Part shown: in pieces, positions 1-5,400 of the stretch
Layout of the letters: each line of letters opens with the position of its first letter
Numbering within the stretch: the first letter of the stretch is position 1
Source of the DNA: Akkermansiaceae bacterium UBA985
GTDB lineage: Bacteria > Verrucomicrobiota > Verrucomicrobiia > Verrucomicrobiales > Akkermansiaceae
Reading direction: 5' to 3'
DNA length: 5,400 bases
Assembly: GCA_002292185.1 (NCBI GenBank)
Contig: DBBL01000120.1
Coordinates: forward strand, 1 to 5,400
Notes under the pieces: generated by a model
What the model was told of the DNA's origin: nothing
The model's input: only the letters and a program-made list of their open reading frames with translations
Databases searched by the model: none
Position numbers and translations under genes: made by a program

Positions 1-86
1 AGCACGGCCAAGTCCGCTGCACTCTCCTCTAGTCTGACACTCAACCAGAATCCCCTTACCCGGCCCTTACCCTTCTCTTACCCGTT
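1..86 (+). other. 5' leader / upstream intergenic region of the FHA-cytochrome gene
   Basis: This stretch is C/T-rich and contains no recognisable gene. The frame of the downstream gene is open back to a TAG at 30-32, but no ATG, GTG or TTG lies in that frame between the TAG and the ATG at 87, so the start at 87 is well fixed. There is no Shine-Dalgarno-like purine tract before the ATG: the last 35 bases are dominated by CCC and CTT. I could not recognise a -35/-10 pair. The end of an upstream gene cannot be excluded, because forward frame 1 is open across the segment, but that segment is too short to mean much. Confidence 0.5.
55..83 (+). repeat. Three CTTACCC direct repeats at exact 11-bp spacing
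   Basis: The heptamer CTTACCC occurs at 55-61, 66-72 and 77-83, so the starts are exactly 11 bp apart. The first two copies share two further upstream bases, giving CCCTTACCC. The array ends 3 nt before the ATG at 87. A spacing near one helical turn puts the copies on the same face of DNA, as in direct-repeat operators of response regulators, but it could equally act in the mRNA leader or be chance in a pyrimidine-rich tract. The repeat is plain in the sequence; the function is inference. Confidence 0.6.
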
Positions 87-3000
87 ATGCCAAAAGTCAT
101 CATCACTGAACCGGGTGGAATCCCACAACCCTATCGCTTTGCGAGTGATTGTGATTGTGTGAGCATCGGCCGCGGCAGTGATAATGACATTGTCATCTCG
201 TCTCCGTCCGCGTCCACGACTCACTGCACCCTGGAACGGGTCGAGGGGGGCTATATCCTGCGTGATAGGAATTCCACCAACGGCATCATGTTGGATGGCA
301 CCCCCATGGAAGTCATCCATCTCGAACATGGCATGGAGGCGCTCATCGGGGATGTCTCGCTGGCATTCGAACTTTCGGGTGAGGAACTGGCGCAATTCAC
401 CCATGAAGCGCCGGCCCAAGTCTCAAGTGCCGCACCGGGCCGATTCACCTATGGCCCACCGCCCCAAGTCTCGGTTGACCACCTGAAACCGAACAAGACC
501 AAGAAAAAGTCCATCGTAATCATTTCGGGAGTTGCCGCTAGCTTAGTTGTTGCCAGCTATTTTTCATATGGCCCGATTCTTGGAGAAAATGGACTCTTAG
601 CTGATTCCCTTAATACCGCGGCCAAGGACAAACACGCTTCACCGGAAGACACAAATACCGCCCCCGGCCAGGACGCTGGGCTCATGCATGTAAGCAGCTC
701 AAATGCTGTTCACCTTGATCCTGACTTACTCAATAGCTTTCTCTCTAATCATTGCACCAAGTGTCATGGCCCCGAAAAAGAAAAAGGAGACCTCAGACTG
801 GATACTCTCTCGCTCAATATAGCCAATAGCGACACCGCTCTGCACTGGCAAGATGTGCTCGATGTTCTCAACCTCGGTGAAATGCCACCGGAAGATGAGG
901 AGCAGCCGAGCAAGGAAGAGCTTCAAGCCATCATCAAACATCTCACGGTCGCTCTGGACACCTCCAAAAAACGCCTCTCAGAAGACGGCGGAAATATCGC
1001 GCTACGCAGAATCAATCGACGTGAATACCAACACACCATTCATCAATTACTCGGAATGCGTATCGGAATACGTGTCGGAGAATCCGTGCTTCCTGAAAAC
1101 TCCATCACCGAAGCATATGATACGATAGGGCAAGACCAACAATTCTCCAGCCATCATTTTGAGAACTACTTTGATCTAGCTAAATCCGTCGCCAAAGTTG
1201 CCCTTCAATGGGTAGATAAAGAAAAACAAGATGTAAATTCGTGGACATACTCAGCTGAAGGGCAACACTCCCACTTACGAAACAAGCGCAATAACTTAAG
1301 AAAGTACCTCACGGCAGCAGAAGCTAGAGGTGGCTACGTAGATAGGCGCAAACGAAATATGTACGACTCTGTAGTCAAGTACCTCAGTATACCCTATAAT
1401 GATAAAGGCGTATTTATACGGGAATCAAGTCATTATCCTTGGCTCGACACTTTCAAATTCCCTGTAGATCCAAGAGCGACCTATACATTTAAGCTCAAAG
1501 CAGGGCTCGCAGGAGAGACCTCTGCCATTCGTCGTTTCTTAAAGGTCAAGAAGGGGAATAGAACCATCGGATATCTTAAAGTTTCCGGCTCACTGGATTC
1601 ACCCCAGGAAACGCAAACGCTGGAATACCAGCCCCTAATACACCCTGCCAACTCATATGTCAGATTCACCCTCCGGGAAAACAAAGCGGACATCGAGATC
1701 AAAGATTACCTAGCGAAGTTAGGCGAAAGCCCAAAAAAGACTGCCATCTGGGTGGATGATACGACTGTCGAGGGCCCGTTCTACGAGGAAGCCTCGGCCA
1801 TCGAAACCATCTACCAACAAACGATTGCCACCGTAGATGCAAGCAAGGGCGATGAAGAAATTGACCTTCAAGTAAAACAGTTTTTGCAAGAATTTACGAA
1901 CAAAGCCTTTCGCGGGAAAGAGGCCGCACCTGAGTTCGAGAAGCTTGTCTTTAAAATATACAGCCTCGACCGCGAGCAGGGCAAAGAGCTCAAAGAATCT
2001 CTCATCACGCCTCTGGCGATGATCCTCAGCTCTCCCAGCTTCCTTTACCTCATGGAAGATGCTCCTGCTACCAAAGAAGGTATCGTTAATGAGGTAGAAT
2101 TTGCCAACCGAATCTCCCACTTCCTCTGGAGTCGTTCAGCATCAGGTGAGCTTCTTGCAGACGCGAAAGCTGGCAAACTAAAGGACAAGGAAGTGCTAAA
2201 AAAACACGTCGACCGCATGCTCAAGCACAAAAAAAGCTTCGCACTCTCTGAAGGGTTTTTCACTCAATGGGTGGATTTAAAACGATTTGAAGACGTCGGT
2301 ATTGATGAAACCACCCATATCAAATTCAACAAAGGAATACGGGATTCTGCTAAACTCGAAGTGCAGAATTTCTTCGACACATTGATAAAGGAAAACCTCA
2401 GCATCACTCAATTAATAGACTCTGACTTCGTCGTCATCAATGACCTCCTAGCCTTACATTACGGGCTCGAAGCGCCCAATAAAGAAGGCCGGTTCCGCAA
2501 AGTCAAACTCCCTGCAGATTCACCACGTGGAGGGCTACTCGGAACCGTAGCCTTCCTCTCCATGGGTTCTAATGGAGAACGCTCATCCCCCATCATCCGT
2601 GGCGCGCTCATCCAGGAGAGGTTCTTCAACAGAAAACCTCCTCCACCGCCACCCAACGTCCCTGAGCTTGAAAATGCCAGTGACAAGCCGCTGGCTGTAA
2701 AAGAGAGCATTGAGCTCCACCGTCAAAAAGCTCAATGCGCATCCTGCCATAGTAGTTTCGACCCATTAGGATTCGGCTTAGAAAACTTTGATCTCCTCGG
2801 ACAATGGCGAGACCTGGAAACGATAAGAGCTCACGACATCAAGGGTGAGGCTGAAAAAGACACAAAACCAAAACTCATCCCCGTGAGAGCCGAGGGTGTA
2901 TTCCCTAACAATGAACCATTTCAGAACCTGGATGAATTCCGGGCTGGGCTCATGGCACACAAGCATCTGCTGACCCGCTCGATCACGGAAGGCCTGTTAT

Positions 3001-3173
3001 CCTACGGATTAGGCAGACACATCGAATTTGCCGACCAGCAAGCACTCGATGAGATCTGCAAAAAGGCCGGCCAAAACAACGAACAAATCGGCGACCTCAT
3101 CTACTCCATTATCAGTCACCCACTTTTCAAAAAAGCGGATCAATTCACAGACCCCTCAACTGCAAAAAATTAA
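87..3173 (+). CDS. FHA-domain, membrane-anchored Planctomycete-type cytochrome c / PSD (DUF1592-DUF1588) protein
   Basis: This is a 1028-residue fusion. Residues 1-97 form an FHA domain, with G28-R29, S43/H46 and N65-G66 matching the GR, SxxH and NG signature of phosphothreonine readers. A proline-containing linker follows, with a 16-residue tandem repeat (103-134). A KKK cluster (139-141) then precedes a single transmembrane segment (about 142-160), predicting FHA inside and the rest in the periplasm. The outer part has the usual family order: PSCyt1 with haem motif CTKCH (223-227) and likely Met ligand M266; DUF1587 (about 304-375, RRINRREY); a beta-rich insert (about 385-566, ending IWVDDTTVEGPF); DUF1595 (about 592-657, ending SPSFLYLME); DUF1592 (about 669-795); DUF1588 (about 800-910) with a second haem motif CASCH (884-888), DPLGFGLENFD and a proline run; and DUF1585 (about 946-1015). 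All key motifs are intact. Relatives usually carry a signal peptide instead of FHA-TM. Catalytic activity and substrate are unknown. The DUF1552 gene follows after 12 nt. Confidence 0.93.
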   Translation: MPKVIITEPGGIPQPYRFASDCDCVSIGRGSDNDIVISSPSASTTHCTLERVEGGYILRDRNSTNGIMLDGTPMEVIHLEHGMEALIGDVSLAFELSGEELAQFTHEAPAQVSSAAPGRFTYGPPPQVSVDHLKPNKTKKKSIVIISGVAASLVVASYFSYGPILGENGLLADSLNTAAKDKHASPEDTNTAPGQDAGLMHVSSSNAVHLDPDLLNSFLSNHCTKCHGPEKEKGDLRLDTLSLNIANSDTALHWQDVLDVLNLGEMPPEDEEQPSKEELQAIIKHLTVALDTSKKRLSEDGGNIALRRINRREYQHTIHQLLGMRIGIRVGESVLPENSITEAYDTIGQDQQFSSHHFENYFDLAKSVAKVALQWVDKEKQDVNSWTYSAEGQHSHLRNKRNNLRKYLTAAEARGGYVDRRKRNMYDSVVKYLSIPYNDKGVFIRESSHYPWLDTFKFPVDPRATYTFKLKAGLAGETSAIRRFLKVKKGNRTIGYLKVSGSLDSPQETQTLEYQPLIHPANSYVRFTLRENKADIEIKDYLAKLGESPKKTAIWVDDTTVEGPFYEEASAIETIYQQTIATVDASKGDEEIDLQVKQFLQEFTNKAFRGKEAAPEFEKLVFKIYSLDREQGKELKESLITPLAMILSSPSFLYLMEDAPATKEGIVNEVEFANRISHFLWSRSASGELLADAKAGKLKDKEVLKKHVDRMLKHKKSFALSEGFFTQWVDLKRFEDVGIDETTHIKFNKGIRDSAKLEVQNFFDTLIKENLSITQLIDSDFVVINDLLALHYGLEAPNKEGRFRKVKLPADSPRGGLLGTVAFLSMGSNGERSSPIIRGALIQERFFNRKPPPPPPNVPELENASDKPLAVKESIELHRQKAQCASCHSSFDPLGFGLENFDLLGQWRDLETIRAHDIKGEAEKDTKPKLIPVRAEGVFPNNEPFQNLDEFRAGLMAHKHLLTRSITEGLLSYGLGRHIEFADQQALDEICKKAGQNNEQIGDLIYSIISHPLFKKADQFTDPSTAKN
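393..488 (+). repeat. Imperfect 48-bp tandem repeat encoding a 16-residue linker duplication
   Basis: Two units, 393-440 and 441-488, lie in frame inside the FHA-cytochrome gene. Their first 32 bases (393-424 against 441-472) match at 25 positions by hand alignment, ending in a shared CCCAAGTCTC. The encoded cores are QFTHEAPAQVS (residues 103-113) and RFTYGPPPQVS (119-129), so the pattern is (Q/R)FT(H/Y)xxPxQVS. The last 16 bases of each unit have diverged. The repeat lies between the FHA domain and the transmembrane segment, on the predicted cytoplasmic side. It looks like a duplicated spacer or short binding motif; no known function is assigned. Confidence 0.7.
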
Positions 3174-3185
3174 CCCAACGATATT

Positions 3186-4496
3186 ATGAGTCTACACCTA
3201 TATAACCGACGCACTGTGCTCAAAGCAGGAGCCACCTCCCTGGCACTCCCATTCATGGAGTCGCTCGGTATGGCCCAAGTTGCCAAGGTAGCCAAAGCGG
3301 CTACCGCCGCCGTCCCCAAACGCTTTCTCTTTATTGGCTGTGGCTACGGATTCACCACACACAGCTTCTTCCCAACCAAAGCAGGAAAATTCTCCGAAAT
3401 CGGGCTCACCCCGGGACTTGAGCCACTCGACCGCCACAAAGATGACATCACCATGGTCTCAAACCTCACCAACCTAGGTGCCAGAAACCCTCACGCCGGC
3501 AGTACTACCTACCTCACGGGAGCGGATGTTGGAGGCACTAGACGTCGAAAATTTATCAACTCCATTTCACTCGACCAGGTGATTGCTAAGAACATCGGTC
3601 AGGATACTCGCTTCTCAAGCCTCGCACTCTGTGGGGAAGATGCGAGCGGACATGGCCCGGGACTCTCTATGTCCTGGTCGGATAAGGGGAACCCCATTCC
3701 TGGCATCAAAAATCCTCTCTCACTCTATCATGAGCTCTTCGGTCAAAGCAAAGAAAGTAGTGCTGAGCGAGAGTATCGCCTCTCCCAAAAACGCAGCATC
3801 CTCGATGCCGTAGTCGCGGAGCTCAAATTCTCAAAAAAGAAACTCAGCAAGACCGATCAAGATAAACTGGAAGATTACCTGCAATCCATTCGTCAGATCG
3901 AACAAAGCATTAGCAAGGAGGTCGAATGGGCGAATACCCCAAAACCAAATGCTCCACCAAATGTTCCCCTTCCAAAACCAGGAGACAGTATGGACGGAGT
4001 CCAATCGCTAAAGATCCTCCAACAGCTCATGGTGGCAGCCTTTCAAACCGACTCAACCAGAGTCATCACCTATAGGCAACCAGTAGACTCCTTGCTCAAA
4101 AGCTGGGGAATGAATATCGGATCTCACACGCTCTCTCACCGCTACAGCGGGGCTCGCGCCGAGATGTCCAGGTTAAGAGACTTTAAATCCATGGAGCTAT
4201 TCGCAGGCCTTATTGACCTGTTTAAAAAGACCCCGGACACGAATGGTCAAAGCCTCTTTGACTCCACCCTCATCAGCTATGGATCTAACATCCGCATGGG
4301 TCACGGTCTAAAAGGCTGCCCTTCTATCTACACAGGTGGCGCAGCAGCAAAACTAAAAACCGGCGAGCACATCATCCTGCCGGAGGAAGACACTCCACTC
4401 GCCAACTACTGGCTCACTCTCTGCCAACAATCAGGTATAGAGATGGACAGCTTCAGCCACAGCACGGGGACCATCAGCGAACTGGTTCACTCTTGA
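3186..4496 (+). CDS. DUF1552 (HXXSHH family) exported protein
   Basis: This 436-residue protein has the full length and landmarks of the DUF1552 family, a group of unknown function that is commonly encoded beside DUF1592/DUF1588 cytochromes. The N-terminus NRRTVLKAGATSLALPFMES (residues 7-26, R8-R9 twin arginines, then a hydrophobic stretch) resembles a Tat signal, so export in folded form is likely. Later landmarks are H103 in NPHAGSTTYLTGA, NPLSLYHELFG before a long helical segment (about 188-250, including SILDAV and DKLEDYLQSIRQIE), the name-giving motif at 314-319, SLFDSTLISYGSNIRMGH (H373), KLKTGEHIILP, and a C-terminal SFSHSTGTISEL. The family motif reads HTLSHR here, so the last His is Arg. 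The ATG at 3186 is chosen because it gives the Tat-like N-terminus directly; no Shine-Dalgarno is visible. The 12-nt gap to the preceding stop implies one transcript with the cytochrome. Family assignment is firm; the reaction is unknown. Confidence 0.93.
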   Translation: MSLHLYNRRTVLKAGATSLALPFMESLGMAQVAKVAKAATAAVPKRFLFIGCGYGFTTHSFFPTKAGKFSEIGLTPGLEPLDRHKDDITMVSNLTNLGARNPHAGSTTYLTGADVGGTRRRKFINSISLDQVIAKNIGQDTRFSSLALCGEDASGHGPGLSMSWSDKGNPIPGIKNPLSLYHELFGQSKESSAEREYRLSQKRSILDAVVAELKFSKKKLSKTDQDKLEDYLQSIRQIEQSISKEVEWANTPKPNAPPNVPLPKPGDSMDGVQSLKILQQLMVAAFQTDSTRVITYRQPVDSLLKSWGMNIGSHTLSHRYSGARAEMSRLRDFKSMELFAGLIDLFKKTPDTNGQSLFDSTLISYGSNIRMGHGLKGCPSIYTGGAAAKLKTGEHIILPEEDTPLANYWLTLCQQSGIEMDSFSHSTGTISELVHS

Positions 4497-4662
4497 TATA
4501 CATGAAAACAATCAACAAAATGACTTTTAAAACCTATCCGCTCCATCCCTAAGTCGCACGCGGCTTCATCACACGATATCATTTCCCATGCATCAAATAA
4601 GACATATCAAGCCATTTGCCCTCTTACTAACACTCACAACATCCATGCCCAAAACTCACTTT
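4497..4662 (+). other. Intergenic region between the DUF1552 gene and the secreted beta-sandwich gene
   Basis: This stretch of 166 bases is A/T-rich at its start. It holds a 16-codon ATG frame at 4502-4552 that I do not regard as a gene. A G-U containing 6-bp hairpin lies at 4551-4566 (AAGTCG, loop CACG, CGGCTT) but has no following T-tract, so it is a poor intrinsic terminator. A weak sigma70-like pair can be drawn: TTGATA at 4493-4498 and CAAAAT at 4516-4521 with a 17-bp spacer. The -10 matches consensus at only four positions, so this is a hint only. In-frame ATGs for the next gene occur at 4588 and 4645. Confidence 0.45.
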
Positions 4663-5373
4663 ATGAAATTAATACCAGTCGCTATCGCCTTGTTAGCGGG
4701 TTTAATAACCGCACCCGCCTTTGCCGACCAAACCAATCAGGATCCAGAACGCCAACGTTCGTCCGAAGTTGCCACCGGCGAAGAATCCGTCGCAGCAGAT
4801 GTCATGATCCGGGGCACGGTGATGGACGCAGATGATGCCGCCGTATCGGGTGCAGAGGTTCTTGTATTCCCTAGGCCCCCCTTCCCTGGGGAAAAGCAAT
4901 TCGAGATGGAGCCGATTGCGCAGGCGGTGACCGGGCCGGACGGCTCGTTTCAGGTAATGGTCAGGCAAGGTTCATTCGCCGTCACGGCGCGCTCCAAGGG
5001 CATGCTGGCCATCGCGGCCTTCGGTGGTAGCACCGGTGACCATAAAGTCATCGACGGTATGGATGTCCACATGAAGCCGATCGCCCGTGCAACGGGACGT
5101 GTTCTTGACCCGGACGGTCAACCCATTGCCGGTCAATTGGTTCGTTTCAATCGGAGTTACGGCTACAGTATTCATAGTGCCACAAAATACGAGGAGATCA
5201 ATCACCAAGCGCGTGGCAGGTTTTCCGTCGTTACCGATGAGCAAGGCAGGTTCGAGATCACCTCGCCAGCGGATACAGCTTACACTGTCACCATCTCGAG
5301 CCCGTTCGCAGCGTACCAGGAGTCACATACCCTCACCGATGGTGCCGAAATCCTGCTGCAGCTGGATAAATAA
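4663..5373 (+). CDS. Secreted protein with two carboxypeptidase-regulatory-like beta-sandwich domains
   Basis: From the ATG at 4663 the product has 236 residues. It starts with a textbook Sec signal peptide, MKLIPVAIALLAGLITAPA followed by FA, with probable cleavage after AFA (residue 21). After a short polar, acidic linker come two similar beta-rich units of the carboxypeptidase-regulatory-like type. Unit 1 (about 47-139) opens with IRGTVMDADDAAVSGAEVLV and contains GPDGSFQVMVRQGSFAV; unit 2 (about 140-236) opens with ATGRVLDPDGQPIAGQLV and contains DEQGRFEITSP. The paired 'GxVxDxxGxPxxGAxV ... DxxGxF' pattern is the family hallmark. Such domains are non-enzymatic, Ig-like modules on exported or surface proteins; no catalytic domain is present. 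In-frame ATGs at 4588 (261 aa) and 4645 (242 aa) exist, and I prefer 4663 because the signal peptide begins there. GC is about 61%, clearly above the two genes before it. A further frame starts 1 nt after its stop. The specific role is unknown. Confidence 0.82.
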   Translation: MKLIPVAIALLAGLITAPAFADQTNQDPERQRSSEVATGEESVAADVMIRGTVMDADDAAVSGAEVLVFPRPPFPGEKQFEMEPIAQAVTGPDGSFQVMVRQGSFAVTARSKGMLAIAAFGGSTGDHKVIDGMDVHMKPIARATGRVLDPDGQPIAGQLVRFNRSYGYSIHSATKYEEINHQARGRFSVVTDEQGRFEITSPADTAYTVTISSPFAAYQESHTLTDGAEILLQLDK

Positions 5374-5374
5374 A

Positions 5375-5400
5375 ATGAAACATCAATCAATTAAAGTCGC
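5375..5400 (+). CDS. Start of a further gene, cut by the window edge
   Basis: An ATG lies 1 nt after the TAA of the preceding gene and opens a frame reading MKHQSIKV before the window ends. A basic N-terminus of this kind is typical of the beginning of a signal peptide or membrane anchor, and the tight spacing suggests translational coupling in one operon. Only eight complete codons are visible, so the product cannot be named and the call rests on position and N-terminal character. Confidence 0.45.

Noticed and set aside
78..419. Antisense reading frame opposite the FHA domain (113 codons)
   Set aside because: It mirrors a high-GC coding region, shows no domain or signal sequence, and lies fully within the strongly supported FHA coding frame.
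1719..2120. Antisense reading frame of 133 codons opposite DUF1595
   Set aside because: The opposite strand encodes clearly conserved family motifs; the antisense product has no recognisable feature and no start context.
2198..2235. Two runs of seven A (2198-2204 and 2229-2235) as possible frameshift sites
   Set aside because: The frame continues through both without interruption into conserved DUF1592 and DUF1588 motifs, and Lys-Lys codons explain the runs.
2635..2660. Six-proline run before NVPEL
   Set aside because: A proline run followed by NVP is a normal landmark of the DUF1588 region, not a novelty.
4493..4521. TTGATA-17 bp-CAAAAT promoter-like pair
   Set aside because: The -35 is good but the -10 matches only four of six consensus bases, and the -35 overlaps the DUF1552 stop codon. 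In an A/T-rich stretch this is expected by chance.
4502..4552. Short frame MKTINKMTFKTYPLHP starting 5 nt after the DUF1552 stop
   Set aside because: It has only 16 codons, no Shine-Dalgarno and no domain. It could be the head of a decayed gene, but translation of the following bases in the same frame gives nothing recognisable.
4551..4566. Hairpin AAGTCG-CACG-CGGCTT as terminator
   Set aside because: The stem is six pairs with one G-U and no T-tract follows, so it does not meet the criteria of an intrinsic terminator.

Overview
The window looks like chromosomal DNA from a Planctomycetes-Verrucomicrobia-type bacterium, with Verrucomicrobiota my slight preference. The basis is a gene pair that is expanded almost only in that superphylum: a 'Planctomycete cytochrome c / PSD' protein (DUF1587-DUF1595-DUF1592-DUF1588-DUF1585) followed by a DUF1552 (HXXSHH) protein. 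None of the gene starts has a convincing Shine-Dalgarno sequence. I see no RNA gene, mobile element, CRISPR array or convincing intrinsic terminator.

Layout, all genes on the + strand. Positions 1-86 are a short pyrimidine-rich leader with three exact CTTACCC copies spaced 11 bp apart, ending 3 nt before the first ATG. Positions 87-3173 encode a 1028-residue membrane-anchored di-haem protein. Its unusual part is the front end: a cytoplasmic FHA (phosphothreonine-reader) domain, a linker with an imperfect 16-residue tandem repeat, one transmembrane segment, and then the full periplasmic PSCyt1/PSD enzyme-like body. Positions 3186-4496, after a 12-nt gap, encode a DUF1552 protein with a twin-arginine-type N-terminus. 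Positions 4497-4662 are intergenic. Positions 4663-5373 encode a small secreted protein of two carboxypeptidase-regulatory-like beta-sandwich domains. A further reading frame begins at 5375, 1 nt after that stop, and runs off the window.

How they may work together: the first two genes are almost certainly co-transcribed and both products are predicted to act outside the cytoplasm, one as a c-type cytochrome anchored in the inner membrane and one probably as a Tat substrate. The biochemical role of this pair is not established. The FHA fusion suggests that a cytoplasmic Ser/Thr phosphorylation signal is linked to the periplasmic cytochrome module; this is inference, but it is the most interesting point in the window. 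The third gene and the one after it look like a separate unit of exported proteins.

Base composition is a mosaic by hand count over 300-bp samples: about 57% GC in the FHA part, 42-44% in the PSD body, about 47% in DUF1552 and about 61% in the third gene.
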